Source of the DNA: Rhynchopus euleeides
Lineage: Eukaryota; Euglenozoa; Diplonemea; Diplonemida; Diplonemidae
Assembly (NCBI GenBank): GCA_963210315.1
Contig: OY723303.1
Coordinates: forward strand, 1,736,001-1,800,000
Length of the DNA stretch: 64,000 nt
Direction of reading: 5' to 3'
Below, in pieces: positions 31,297 through 46,200 of this stretch (position 1 is its first letter; each line of letters starts with the position of its first letter). Below the pieces are notes generated by a model. That model did no database searches and had not been told where the DNA came from. It worked only from the letters and a program-made list of their open reading frames with translations. The position numbers were made by a program, and so were the translations under genes.

Positions 31297-34200
31297 ATGT
31301 CTGTGCAGCGGCACGTCGCCCTGCTGGCGCTGGCTGGTGCAGGCCATGCTCTGTGCACAGACTACAGCTCCGAGTCTTCGTGCCTGGGGGATGCGGCGTG
31401 TGTGTGGAGCCCTGTGTGGTACCCGGGGCTGTGCACTTCAGACCCATGCCGGCTGATGCTGAACCAGGACGCCTGTGAGAGTGTCAGTGTCGAGCTGCCG
31501 GTGCCCTGCCAGAACACACCCGGCAACGACGACTACTGCGCAGCCGACGTGTGCGCGTACAACCCGGCGCTGGTGACACCGTGCCACGTGAAGCGCTGCA
31601 GCCACTTGGACGAAGCCACCTGCACAGCCGACCGGGTCGGGAAGTGCGCGTGGCGCCTGCCGGCACGGTTTTTGGGGTCAAACTTGCCGCCCCCACAGCG
31701 GCTGCGGTACTGCGTGGAGGACACTTGCACGGGGCTCTCGAAGGCCGCGTGTGACCAGGCGGAAGGGTGCGAGTTCCTGTCTTCTGCATGCGCGACACGT
31801 AGGTGCATGTTGCTGCCAGATGAGGTGGCCTGCAATGGCGACAAGCGGTGCCACTGGGACCTGGTGAACGGCTTCTGCAAGGAGACAGAGTGCGCACAGT
31901 GGGGATTCGCCGAACGCGCCGAGTGCGAGAAGGCGGACTGCATGTGGAACGAGGACGTCTGCATCCCGAAGACTTGTGAGAAACACCACAACAACAAGTG
32001 CGGCTGCTCTGAGGACCCTGAGTGCAAGTGGACAGGCGATGGGTCCTGTGTGGGGCGGCTGTATGATGCGTGTCCCGACCTGGACATTGCGGTTCTCCTC
32101 GACGGGTCTGGGTCGATGATGCGTTCCTTCGGGCGGCACAGGCACGGCTTCTACGGGCTGATGGAGATCCTGCGCGACTGGGTGAAGGAGGTGCCGCTGA
32201 CGGGGGACGACTTCACGCGGGGCGCGGACTCGTCGAAGGGGAAGGGGTTCCGCATGACCTTCATCCAGTTCTCCAAAGCCGAGGCGATTCCTCCTGAGAG
32301 CCACCCTACTAATTGTCCTGTTGGTCAGTGCACGAACGGGCTTCTGTCGGGACGGCGTGACGAGCTGGACGGGGACATCACATGGCACGAGTCCAACTAC
32401 CAGGCGGACTGGACGTATCTGCACGACGCGTTGCAAGACGTGGCGGACCACACCTTCCTCCCCACGCAGAGCCCTGCGTGGCGGGTGCATGTCGCCATCA
32501 TCATCGTGGACGGGGGGCTGACGGACTACGACGGGGATGCTTGCAGCGCAGGGTGCGGGCGTGCGATTGATCCTGCGTATCGGCCTCAATACAAGGATAT
32601 GCTGATGGAAGCCCAGGCACAGCTGCGCGATGAGGATGTGCGGTTGTTCGGTGTGGTCATCCGGCGCTACAGCCTCCAGACGGTGAGCGACCTCAACGCA
32701 GAGGCAAAGCTGGCCCCACTGGTGACGGAGCCGACGAGCGAACACATGATGAACCTGCAGCTGGATGAGCTCAGCACCGAAGTCCTGCAGAAGCTGTGCA
32801 ACCCCAACAGCATGTTCGGGAAGGCCCTTGTGACGGCGGGACCTGCGCCGAAGTGCTCAGAGCAATCCGAGGCTGCTTGCATGGCCGCCACCTCGTGCCA
32901 GTGGGACTCGGCAAGGCTGCGGTGCGACGACTCGGCCTGCTTTGGACTGTGCGACGAGTCCAAGTGCAACATGCGGTCTGATGTCTGCGTGTGGGCCGCG
33001 GATGTGTGCGACGTGCGGCCGCCACAGTGCACATCTGCTGGTCAGGCCAGCTGCGAGGGCAGCGCCGAGTGTGTGTGGAACACGATCTGGGGGAAAGGGA
33101 AGTGCAGCGACAACCCGTGCAGCCTGCTGGCCACCAAGGATGCATGCCTCGCACACACGGAGGTGTCTGACACCTGCAGCAGCACCGTCCTGGGCTATTG
33201 CGATGTGCAGGTGTGCGAGTATGATTCCACAAACGGCTTGTGCCAACTGAAGAAGTGTCTGGCGGAATCAGAGCAGGGGTGCACTGCGTCCGGCTGCCAG
33301 TGGCTGACGCCAAGCCGCCCCATTCACACGGACGCTCCCGCGCAAATGCAAACCCAGAATTGTGTGGAGAAGCAGTGCCAGCACAACAAACAGCCAGACT
33401 GCGAGCAGGATGCACTGTGCCAGTGGGACGGGCTCACTCCGTGTGTCGAGACGGAGTGTGGGAAGCTGCGGAACGAGATCGACTGCAACCAGAACCCGAA
33501 GTGTCAAATGGACCTGACGAAGGATCCCCAGATGTGTGTCGAGACGGTGTGCGCGAGGCACGACACACAGAGTCCCTGTGATGCGGATGGTGCGTGCATG
33601 TGGGGGCAGTACAGCAGCGGGGATGTGTGCATCCCGAAGACGTGTGTGAAACACACAGACCGTTGCGCATGCGACCAAGACGCTGACTGCACATGGCACG
33701 ACAGCGAAGGAGGCGCTTCGTGCGTTGGCAACAAGTACAGCACGTGTCCTGACCTGGACATTGCGGTTCTCCTCGACGGGTCTGGGTCGATGATGCGTTC
33801 CTTCGGGCCGCACAGGCACGGCTTCTACGGGCTGATGGAGATCCTGCGCGACTGGGTGAAGGAGGTGCCGCTGACGGGGGACGACTTCACGCGGGGCGCG
33901 GACTCGTCGAAGGGGAAGGGGTTCCGCATGACCTTCATCCAGTTCTCCAAAGCCGAGGCGATTCCTCCTGAGAGCCACCCTATGGGTTGCTCCATTGGTC
34001 AGTGCACGAGCGGGCTTCTGTCGGGACGGCGTGACGAGCTGGACGGGGACATCACATGGCACGAGTCCAACTACCAGGCGGACTGGACGTATCTGCACGA
34101 CGCGTTGCAAGACGTGGCGGACCACACCTTCCTCCCCACGCAGAGCCCTGCGTGGCGGGTGCATGTCGCCATCATCATCGTGGACGGGGGGCTGACGGAC

Positions 34201-37200
34201 TACGACGGGGATGCTTGCAGCGCAGGGTGCGTTGGTTCCCGAGACGTTGACTGGAAGTCATCGTATCCAGGGTTGCTGCTGGCTGCGCTTGCCAAGCTCC
34301 GGAAGGAAGAGGTCATTGTGTTCGGTGTGGTCATCCGCCGGTTCAGCAGGCCCGCCTTCACTGACGAGAATGCAGAGGCAAAGCTGGCCCCGCTGGTGAC
34401 GGAGCCGACGAGCGAACACATGATGAACCTGCAGCTGGATGAGCTCAGCACCGAAGTCCTGCAGAAGCTGTGCAACCCCAACAGCATGTTCGGGAGGCAC
34501 CTGGTGACAAAAGCCCCTGGCTGCGGTGGGTATCTTGAAGCGGAGATGTGCAAGATCGACAGGGCGTGTGAGTGGAATCCCGACTTGCTTCCCGCACGGT
34601 GTGCGGAGTCCCACTGTTACGCCATGTGCAGTGCGGCACTGTGCAACGGTGACCCGTCATCGTCATGCAAGTGGAACGGGGCGATGTGCGAGTATGTCAC
34701 ACAGTGCGAGAGCCACCAGGAGGAGACCGACTGCAAGGTAGACGCGACGTGCGTGTGGGACGCCGTGTGGTCGAAGGGGTCGTGCACAGACAATCCATGC
34801 GTGGGACAGAAGGATGAGGATTCGTGCTCTGCTGTGGCGGTCACCATGCCGACTCCATGCACACCTCCAGCGTCGAACCCGGACTACTGCAAGCTTGATG
34901 TGTGCCACTACACCGCACCGTCAGGGTGCCAACTGACGAGGTGCCTGCAGGATTCAGAAGAGCGGTGCATGGAGTCGAGCTGCCAGTGGGTGGAGCCACG
35001 CTGGCCCAGTGGCAGTAGTCCTCCCCAGACGCAGGTAGCCAATTGCATGGAGAAGCAGTGCCAGCACAACAAACAGCCAGACTGCGAGCAGGATGCACTG
35101 TGCCAGTGGGACGGGCTCACTCCGTGTGTCGAGACGGAGTGTGGGAAGCTGCGGAACGAGATCGACTGCAACCAGAACCCGAAGTGTCAAATGGACCTGA
35201 CGAAGGATCCACAGGTGTGTGTCAAGACGGTGTGCGCGAGGCACGACACACAGAGTCCCTGTGATGCGGATGGTGTGTGCATGTGGGGGCAGTACAGCAG
35301 CGGGGATGTGTGCATCCCGAAGACGTGTGTGAAACACACAGACCGTTGCGCATGCGACCAAGACGCTGACTGCACATGGCACCACAGCGATGGAGGCGCT
35401 TCGTGCGTTGGCAACAAGTACAGCACGTGTCCCGACCTGGACATTGCGGTTCTCCTCGACGGGTCTGGGTCGATGATGCGTTCCTTCGGGCGGCACAGGC
35501 ACGGCTTCTACGGGCTGATGGAGATCCTGCGCGACTGGGTGAAGGAGGTGCCGCTGACGGGGGACGACCACACGCGGGGCGCGGACTCGTCGAAGGGGAA
35601 GGGGTTCCGCATGACCTTCATCCAGTTCTCCAAAGCCGAGGCGAGGCCTGATCACAACCACCCCACAAATTGTGCTGTTGGTCAGTGCACGAGCGGGCTT
35701 CTGTCGGGACGGCGTGACGAGCTGGACGGGGACATCACATGGCACGAGTCCAACTACCAGGCGGACTGGACGTATCTGCACGACGCGTTGCAAGACGTGG
35801 CGGACCACACCTTCCTCCCCACGCAGAGCCCTGCGTGGCGGGTGCATGTCGCCATCATCATCGTGGACGGGGGGCTGACGGACTACGACGGGGATGCTTG
35901 CAGCGCAGGGTGCGTTGGTTCCCGAGACGTTGCCTGGAAGTCATCGTATCCAGGGTTGCTGCTGGCTGCGCTTGCCAAGCTCCGGGAGGAAGAGGTCATT
36001 GTGTTCGGTGTGGTCATCCGCCGGTTCAGCAGGCCCATCTTCACTGACGAGAATGCAGAGGCAAAGCTGGCCCCGCTGGTGACGGAGCCGACGAGCGAAC
36101 ACATGATGAACCTGCAGCTGGATGAGCTCATCACCGAAGTCCTGCAGAAGCTGTGCAACCCCAACAGCAGGTTCGGGAGGCACCTGGTGACAAAAGCCCC
36201 TGGCTGCGGTGGGTATCTTGAAGAGGAGATGTGCAAGCTCGACAGGGCGTGTGTGTGGAGTACCGATTTGGTTCCCGCACGGTGTGCGGAGTCCCACTGT
36301 TACGCCATGTGCAGTGCGACAACGTGCACCAATGACCCGTCATGCAAGTGGAACGGGGCGATGTGCGAGTATGTCACACAGTGCGAGAGCCACCAGGAGG
36401 AGACCGACTGCAAGGTAGACGCGACGTGCGTGTGGGACGCCGTGTGGTCGAAGGGGTCGTGCACAGACAATCCATGCGTGGGACAGAAGGATGAGGATTC
36501 GTGCTCTGCTGTGGCGGTCACCATGCCGACTCCATGCACACCTCCAGCGTCGAACCCGGACTACTGCAAGCTTGACGTGTGTCCGTACATGACGAACAAC
36601 ACATGTGTTCTGCGGGACTGTGTGGCCTTGACACAGTCGGGGTGTGAGAGGATGTCAGGCTGCCTTTGGATTCCCACGTCTGGCCCGTGGCCGACGGGGC
36701 CACCGTCGACTTTGATGGGCATGTGTGTGAAGGCTCGGTGCCATCACTACACAGAGTCATCCTGCACGCAGGATGCACTGTGCCTGTGGGACGGGCACAC
36801 TCCGTGTGTCGAGACGGAGTGTGGGAAGCTGCGGAACGAGATCGACTGCAACCAGAACCCGAAGTGTCAAATGGACCTGACGAAGGATCCACAGATGTGT
36901 GTCAAGACGGTGTGCGCGAGGCACGACACACAGAGTCCCTGTGATGCGGATGGTGCGTGCATGTGGGGGCAGTACAGCAGCGGGGATGTGTGCATCCCGA
37001 AGACGTGTGTGAAGCACACAGACCGTTGCGCATGCGACCAAGACGCTGACTGCACATGGCACGACAGCGAAGGAGGCGCTTCGTGCGTTGGCAACAAGTA
37101 CAGCACGTGTCCCGACCTGGACATTGCGGTTCTCCTCGACGGGTCTGGGTCGATGATGCGTTCCTTCGGGCGGCACAGGCACGGCTTCTACGGGCTGATG

Positions 37201-40200
37201 GAGATCCTGCGCGACTGGGTGAAGGAGGTGCCGCTGACGGGGGACGACTTCACGCGGGGCGCGGACTCGTCGAAGGGGAAGGGGTTCCGCATGACCTTCA
37301 TCCAGTTCTCCAAAGCCGAGGCGATTCCTGCTGAGAACCACCCGATGGGTTGCTCCATTGGTCAGTGCACGAACGGGCTTCTGTCGGGACGGCGTGACGA
37401 GCTGGACGGGGACATCACATGGCACGAGTCCAACTACCAGGCAGACTGGACGTATCTGCACGACGCGTTGCAAGACGTGGCGGACCACACCTTCCTCCCC
37501 ACGCAGAGCCCTGCGTGGCGGGTGCATGTCGCCATCATCATCGTGGACGGGGGGCTGACGGACTACGACGGGGATGCTTGCAGCGCAGGGTGCGGGCGTG
37601 CGATTGATCCTGCGTATCGGCCTCAATACAAGGATATGCTGCTGGAAGCCCAGGCACAGCTGCGCTCTCTGGCTGTGCGGTTGTTCGGTGTGGTCATCCG
37701 CCGGTTCAGCAGGCCCACCTTCACGGATGAGAATGCAGAGGCAAAGCTGACCCCACTGCTCACTTCCCCACGCGACGTTCACTTCGCCTCTGTGGTGCTG
37801 GGCAGCCTGAAGGAGCAGGTGCTGGATGTGCTGTGCGACAGGGATAGCACGTTCGGCTCGCAGTTGGCGGTGATGCCCGTCACATGCATGGACCACTGGA
37901 ATCAGGCAGACTGCGAACTCGGTGCAGGCTGTATGTGGGACACAACATGCAAGGTCGCAGATTGCTACGGCCTCTGCACAGACATGTGCACGGCGAACCC
38001 GAAGTGCATGTGGCAGGCCAATGAGTGTGTGCTGAGCCCCGTGACCAGGGCACCTCCGACGCCGACCCCCCAGACGCTCGCACCACCGACACCTCTGCCG
38101 GACACACCGGCCCCGCTGACACCTTCGCCGCCCACGTTTGCCCCATGGACAGCTGCTCCCCCGACGCGAGCTCCAGCGACAGAGGCACCCGCGAATGTGG
38201 CGGTGACCGACGTGCCGACGCCGCCACAGACATCCGTTGACGAATGTGATGTCGTGGCCAATGGGCAGCTGTGCGCGAGCAGGGGACAGACGTGTGTGGA
38301 CTCGGACCAGACAGTTGCCGATACCTGGAGATGTGTGTGCCAGCCGCCAAGCACGAACTTTGCGGTTGGCGCTGCGGCGCAGGACTGCGACTACGACGAG
38401 TGCCGCCTGCACAGCCCCACGTGCTCTCTTGCAGGGCAGCGGTGCATCGACACCGATAAGGCGAAACAGCACACTTGGAGGTGCGAGTGCCTGCCACCGC
38501 AGATGGGCCCACCGGGGACCATGCAACGGGCTGTCTGCAGTGACCCGCCTGGGGACTGCAGCACGAACGGGGCGCTGTGCCGCTCTGCAGGGCAGGCGTG
38601 CAGGGAGGGGACGGCGCATGACGGGAAGGTGGAGTGCGAGTGCGTCCCACCTGCCGTGGGGATGGTGGGGGACAACCAGCCTGCCGAGTGCGTGCTGGAC
38701 GAGTGTGCGGCGGTGTGCCCGACGTGTGCCGACTACGGGAACGGGAACGTCTGCAGGGCCGCCGGGCAGGAGTGCGAGGACCTGAACAAGGACGCGCTGA
38801 GCCTGCGCGACTGGCGGTGCAAGTGCCTCGCCCCGTACACCGGGCTGAAGATGCTGGCCGCAGCGGTGTGTATCCTGGACGAGTGCAAGGCGGTGTGCCC
38901 GACGTGCGCAGACAATGGCGGGCGGGGGAACATGTGCGAGGCGGCTGGGCAGACGTGCGTGGAGCGGAGCCTGGCGGTGCTGAGCGACTGGGAGTGCCAC
39001 TGCGTGGACCCGAAGGCGGGGATGTCCCTGACTGCGGTGGCAGTCTGCACGGAGGACGAGTGTCGCACGCGCGAGCACGCGTGTGTGGCGGCAGGGCAGA
39101 CTTGCGTCGACCCGGACGGCAAGGTTGACGGGGACTGGAAGTGTGTGTGTGCACCGCCGTCTACAACCACGGCGGTGGGCGGTGCGGCGGTGTGCGAGCT
39201 GGACGAGTGCACGCAGGAGGAGGTGGAGAAGGTGTGCAAGGACAGCCACCAGGTGTGCGTGGACCCGGACGTGAAGGTGAAGGGGAACTGGGAGTGCCAC
39301 TGCGTGAAGCCCGCGCACGGGACGGCGGTGAAGCACGCGGTGCAGGAGTGCGTGCTTGACGAATGCGTGGAGAAGTGCCCGACGTGCGCGGACAAAGGGG
39401 ACACGAAGGGGAACCTGTGCACCGGTGTCGGGCAGATGTGCGAGGACCCGCTGCCGACGCACAACACCCTGAACGACTGGCTCTGCAAGTGCCCGGCCCC
39501 GAGCACGAAGTCGTCGGCGACGTCGGCGGTACCCGAGTGCCGGGAGGAGCTCGACGAGTGCGTGGAGCGGTCAGGGGCAGTGCAGTGCAAGCACGCACCG
39601 CGATACTCCGAAGACGGGTGCCTGTGCCTGTGCGGGTGGACTGCGGTGTTGAAGGATGGCAACGGGGACCCGTTGGCGTTGAAGGGCCCGGGGGCCTCGG
39701 AGCCGTGCACAGACGGTTGCTGCAACCCGACGAACGAGCGGGCGGACTGGTGCTACATCGACCAGGGGAGTGATTACAACAAGAACAAGCCGGATTGCGC
39801 GGGGGGGGCCCACGTGAAGCAGTACTGCGTGTCGTCGCGGCAGGTGCCTGCTGACGGGGGACTCCCGAGGCGGCCCGTGATCCCGGGTGTGCCGAGGGAT
39901 CAGAACAACGTGTGCACAGACCAGGGGCAGAAGTGTGTGGACCCGGACCACATGAAGGGGGACGACTGGATGTGCGCGTGCGTGCTGCCGCAGACGGGTT
40001 CGAACGGGATGCAGCAGCCGGCTGTGTGCGACCATGACGAGTGTGCAGTGCATGGGGCGGTCTGCATGCAGGCGGGGCAGACGTGTGTCGACACCGACAA
40101 GACGATGTCTGACACGTGGAACTGTGTCTGCCAGGTCGGGCCGATGCACACGCAGGCACTGGGCCCGGCGCACTGCGAGGTGGACGAATGCATCGAGACG

Positions 40201-43200
40201 TGCCCGACGTGTGCGGTGCACAGCAACGGGGTGAACGTGTGTGCGTCGGCGGGGCAGGTGTGTGCCGACATGAGCACCAGCCAGTCGTCGCTGGGTGACT
40301 GGAGGTGCACGTGCCCGCCGCCCAGCACGGGGTCGGCGCTCGGCGGGCCCGTGGCAATGTGCGTCCTGGACGAGTGCGTCGTGAAGTGCCCGACGTGCGC
40401 AGACAAGGATGACGGGAAGGGGAACCAGTGTACGCGGGCGGGCCAGACGTGCGAGGACCCCGACAAGCTGCTGTCCGCGACGGGCAACTGGCGGTGCGTG
40501 TGCAGGCCGCCGTCATACACGACGGCTGTGGCAGCGGCGGCGATGTGCAGAATTGACGAGTGCGAGGGGAAGACGTGCAGTTTGGGGCAACTGTGCAACG
40601 ATCCGGATTCGACTCGGGTTGACGACTGGCGCTGCGAGTGCGTGGCACCTGCATTTGGGTCGAATGTGATGGGGAGAGCAACGTGCGAGGACGACGAGTG
40701 CAAGGCGCACGGGGCGGTGTGCAGGTACGCGGGGCAGGCATGCGAGGACCCGGACAGGACGGTCTTCAACAACTGGCTCTGCAAGTGTATCGCACCCGAC
40801 AAGGGCCTGCCAGCCGCACAGCAGCCGGCAAATTGCAAGTCGTCGGGGGAGTGCGAGAACAACGACGTGTGTATGAACGCCGGTCAGCACTGCACGGACC
40901 CGACCGCCGCCCTGGGTGACTGGGAGTGCCACTGCGTGGCGCCGTTCTCCAGCCAGACAAAGGGGGTGATGCAGACGGCTGACTGCACGATGGACGAGTG
41001 CCTCGATGTGTGCTCAACGTGCGCGAAGCAGACGGGGACATCGGCATCGGTGTGCCAGATGAACGGACAGAGCTGTGTCGACCCAGACTTCCAGAAGCTG
41101 TCGGACTGGCGCTGTGTGTGTGTGATGCCGGCAACGGGGACGGCAATGGTGGGTGCGGCGGCGGTCTGCAACCTGGACGAGTGCGTGTCAGTGTGCGCGA
41201 CGTGTGCAGACAAGACATGCACGTCGAAGGGGCAGATCTGTGAGGACCTGAACACGTCCCCGCAGTATGTAGGCGACTGGGTGTGCAGGTGCGCGCAGCC
41301 AAGCACGAGTATGAAGACCGCCGCACCTGTGGATAAGTGCCTGTACGACGAGTGCGTGGGGCCGAACGTGATTACGTGCACCGGGGCGAACCAGGCGTGC
41401 GTGGACCCGGACCAGACGGTAACGGGGGACTGGGAGTGCCGGTGCCCGCCACCGTCGAGCGGGTCTGCAGTGCAGGGCGCTGCTGAGAAATGCAGCGTTA
41501 ACGAGTGTGTGGTGAAGTGCGCGACGTGTGCCGGCACGGGAGACGGGAAGGGGAACGCGTGCACGGCGCAGGAGCAGCGGTGCACGGACCCGGACCACAC
41601 GAATGGGGGCGACTGGTACTGCGAGTGTGCGGTGGGGACCGGGGTCAGCGTCGGGTCGGCGGTGCCGCAGTGCGTGCTGGACGAGTGCAGGGTGCAGTGC
41701 CCGACGTGTGCGGACACCGGGGGCGGGAACCTGTGCGTGAACGGTGGGCAGACGTGCCAGGACCGGAACACGGACGCGCGCTCGACAAGTGACTGGGAGT
41801 GCGGGTGCCCGCCGCCATTCGAGGAGCGGCGCTCGCTCACAGCACTGGCCGTGTGCAGCGTGGACGAGTGCGTGGATGCGGTGAATGGTGCGGTGAACGG
41901 GGCTGTGTGCACGGTGGCGGGGCAGCGGTGCCACGACTCGCACCGGGACACACTGTACGACTTCGACTGTGTGTGTACACCGCCGAATCACGGAATGCGG
42001 ACGGGGTCGGTGGCGGAATGCACGAAGGACGAGTGCCTGATCCACGGGGACGTGTGCACGTATGGAAGCCAGACGTGCTACGACCCGGACCCGACACAGG
42101 AGAACGACTGGGTGTGCATGTGCGCGGCCCCGAGCACGACGACGATGCTGGGGGAGGCGGCGTGGTGCAAGGTGGACGAGTGCCTGCAGGAGGATGTGCA
42201 GAAGGTGTGCGAGGGTGGGCAGCCGCTGCAGGCGTGTGTGGATCCCGACCACAGGCAGCTCGGGGACTGGGAGTGCCGCTGCCAGGCCCCTGCATCGGGG
42301 GCTGCGGTGGCGGCGGCAGCGGAGTGCATGCTGGACGAGTGCGGGGTGGCGTGTGCCACGTGCGAGAAGAGCGTGTGCGAGAAGGCGGGGCAGACGTGCA
42401 CGGACCCGAACCCGTCGCTCCTGAGCCTGAACGACTGGCAGTGCGTGTGCCCGCCGCCAAGCACGGCAATGGCGGTGGTGCGGGCAGCGGAGTGCGTGGT
42501 GGACGAGTGCTTGGCGCACGGGCACGTGTGCCTGGGGGCGAACCAGAAGTGCCTGGACCCGAACCACGCAGCCAACAGCCTGGGCGACTGGGAGTGCGAG
42601 TGTGTGGGGCCGGCGACGGGGCGTGCCATCGCGCAGGTCGCGGGGTGCGAGGTGGACGAGTGTACGAAGCACGGGCACGTGTGCACGGGCCACTCGCAGA
42701 CGTGCGTGGACTTGGACAAGAAGGAATCATCGACAGGCGACTGGGAGTGCCGGTGTGTCCCGCCGGCGCCGCAGATGGAGGTGGGGGCGGCCGCTGAGTG
42801 CGTGCACGTCGGGGAGTGCGACGACCCGGTGGTGGCATCTGTGTGCGAGTCGCGCGGGCAGGTGTGTGAGGATCCGGACCTGGCGGTGCCGAAGGACTGG
42901 CGGTGCGTGTGCACCCCGCCGAGCCGCGGGGCGCCAGTGGTGGGCGGGGCGGCGCAGTGTGTGCTGGACGAGTGCACGGTCACGTGCTCGACGTGCGCGA
43001 ATGGGGCGTGCACGGCGGCAGCGAACCAGGTGTGCGTGGACGAGAACACGAACCCCCTGACGGGGCTGAACTCGTGGGAGTGCCGCTGCGTGGCGCCGCT
43101 GTCGGGGGCGAAGGTGGGCGGGCGCGCGCTGTGTGTAGTGAATGAGTGCGACCTGCACAGGTCGACGTGCACGGCGGCGGATCAGGACTGCGTGGACCCG

Positions 43201-46200
43201 GACAACACAGTGGTGGGCGACTGGCAGTGCGAGTGCCGGAGCCCGTCTGTCGGGAAGGCAACAGCTGCGCCGGCGCAGTGCCAGACGGACGAGTGCTCGC
43301 TCCACGGGAAGACGTGCACGGACGTGGGGCAGGTGTGCACGGACCCGGACCGGTCGTCGAAGTCGCTGGGCGACTGGACGTGCAAGTGCAGCGCGCCGTG
43401 GGGCGGGTCTGCTGTGGCGAAGGAGGCGGAGTGTACACTCGACGAGTGCGACCTGTACGGGGACGTGTGCACGTCGGTGGGGCAGACGTGCATCGACCCG
43501 GAGATGGGGCTGAAGGGGCACTGGAAGTGTGTCTGCCCGCCACCGAACGAGCGGGTGGGGCGCTCGGGTGGCCCCGCGCTGTGCGAGGTGGACGAGTGTG
43601 TGGTGCCCGGGAGCTGGAGCGCTGTGGCGGCGGCAGGTGAGCAGGACCTGTGTGCGAAGGCGGGGCAGACGTGCAGCGACCCCAACGTGTCCCCGCTGTC
43701 GCAGGGGGACTGGTCGTGCGCGTGCGCGCCCCCCAGCGACCGCACAGCCATTGCGCATGTGGCGGTGTGCGAGGTGGACGAGTGCCGCGACACAGCGAAG
43801 GCGTCAGTGTGCACTGCAGCTGGGCAGGCGTGTGTGGACAAGGACTGGCTGAGGGAGGGGGACTGGGTGTGCGAGTGCGTGGCCCCGTCGGTCGGGACGG
43901 GCCAGCAGCAGACGGCGGTGTGCCTCACGGACGAGTGCAAGACGTCGGGGTCGGTGTGCCAGGACGAGGGGCAGCTGTGCAAGGACACCGACCTGACGGA
44001 GATGGGGTCGTGGGTGTGCGAGTGCGTGCCGGGTCACGGGGTGACAGGGCGGCAGGTCGGCGGTGCGGCGGACTGCAACCCGCCGTCGAGCGAGTGCAAG
44101 ATCGACGCGATCCGGAAGGTGTGCACGCAGGCGAAGCAGGCGTGCTTCGACCCAGACCTGCAGAACAGCAACGACTGGGGGTGCGAGTGTGTGCCGCCGG
44201 CAACGGGGGTGCCGAAGGACGGCGAGCCGACGGTGTGCGTGCTGGACGAGTGCGCGCACGACTGCCCGACGTGCGGGAAGTTGGTGTGCAGGGCGGAGCA
44301 GCAGCGGTGCGTCGACCCGAACCCGGATGCGTCGTCGCTCGGTGACTGGCGGTGCGAGTGTATCGGTGAGGCGCGCGGGTCGAAGATGGGCGGGGTGGCG
44401 GCGTGCACGTTGAACGAGTGCATGAGTGCGTGCGCGGACTGCCCGGGTACGACGTGCTCGCGTGCGGGGACGGAGTGCGTGGACCCGAACACGGACGTGC
44501 GGTCGGTGGGCGACTGGGAGTGTGTGTGCCGTGCGCCAGCAACGGGGCGGATGACACAGGGCGTGCCGTCGTGCACGATCGACGAGTGCGTGAAGCACGG
44601 GGCCGAGTGCGGGCCGGGGCAGACTTGCGCAGACCCCAACCAGCTGGCGTCGGCGGAGGGTGACTGGGGTTGCACGTGCGCGCTGCCGACAGCGGGGGTG
44701 GCGGTGGCCGGCCCGGCGACGTGCACGGTGGACGAGTGCACGGAGGACGCGAATGTGCAGAGCTGCCGGATGGCGGGGCAGACGTGCATCGACGTAAACA
44801 AGTCGCCCGAGAGTCTGTCGGACTGGCTGTGCGTGTGCCCTGATGGGGGGATGTCCGCGACGGCGACTGTGGCAAGGTGCACGCTGGACGAATGTAGTGA
44901 AAAGTGCCCGACGTGTGCTGACAAGGGGGGCGGGAACGTGTGTGTGGAGAACATGCAGACGTGTTTCGACCCGAACACGTCGCCGCTGAGCACGCGCGAC
45001 TGGATGTGCGCGTGCCCGCAGGGGGCGCCCTCGGCGACGGCGGCTGCGGCTGTGTGCAACGTGGACGAGTGCAGCGAGCCGAGCAACTTCGGGGCACACA
45101 CATGCGAGCACACGCCGCGTGTCACGGTGGACGGGTGTGAGTGCGAGTGCGGGTGGCAGATTGCGGCTGCAGACCGGGCGCAGTACCCGCGCGGTATGTT
45201 CGGCCCTGGTGCGGATGTGAAGTGCATGGCAGGGTGCTGCAACCCGGACATGCGCGAGGGCGGCGACTGGTGCGTCGTGGCCGGGGGTGCTGGGCCGAAG
45301 TGCCTCAGGGGGAGCACGCAGAGGTGCACTCCCCCGCAGTCAGCATGGGCTGTGGTGAACGTGTGCACGCAGAGTGGGCAGACGTGCGTCGACCCCGACA
45401 TGCGTGCTGCAAGCGCTGGGGACTGGCAGTGCACGTGCAGGGCCCCAGCGAGCGGGGAGGTGCAGTTGGGGGGCCCGGCCGTGTGCCTGGTTGACGAGTG
45501 CCAGACGCACGGGGAGAAGTGCACGAAGATGGGCCAGAAGTGCATCGACACGAACACGCAGACGGGGGGGGACTGGAAGTGCGAGTGTGTGGCGCCTGCG
45601 GTGGGGTCGTCGGTTGCAGGTGTCGCGAAGTGCACATACGTCGGGGAGTGCAACCAGGTGGCGGACGTGTGCACGCAGCTGGGGCAGGCGTGCTACGACC
45701 CGGACGTGACGGTGGACGGGGACTGGGTGTGCCGCTGCGTGGGCCCAGCGAGAGGCGAGGCGGTTGCCGGCGGCCCTGCCGTGTGCCACCTGGACGAGTG
45801 CGCGGAGCGGTGCGCGACGTGCGCGGACGTCGGGTTCGGGAGCGTGTGCGTGGAGGCCGGGCAGCGCTGCGTGGAGGGGTCGATGTCGCCGTCGAGCCTG
45901 CGGGACTGGAAGTGCGTGTGCCCTGCGGGCCAGGTCGGGGAGGCTGTGGCCGGTGCGGCCGAGTGCCGGACAGACGAGTGCCTGGCGAACAACCGGCGTC
46001 TGGCGCTGCTGTGCGGGGCAGCGAAGCAGACATGCGTGGATGCGCTGGGCGGGACTGGGGACTGGCAATGCGTGTGCCCGCCTCCGTCGATCGGGAAGGC
46101 GACGGGGCACGTGGCGTCGTGCCTGCTGGACGAGTGCCAGATGTCGGAGGTGGCGAGCGTGTGCACAGCCGCCGGGCAGGAGTGCGAGGACCCGAACACG

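Noticed and set aside
36757..39462. Minus-strand ORF of 901 codons, Arg/His/Leu-rich
   Set aside because: Antisense shadow of the GC-rich giant gene. It has no domain, signal or start context, and the Cys/VWA pattern on the + strand is unambiguous.
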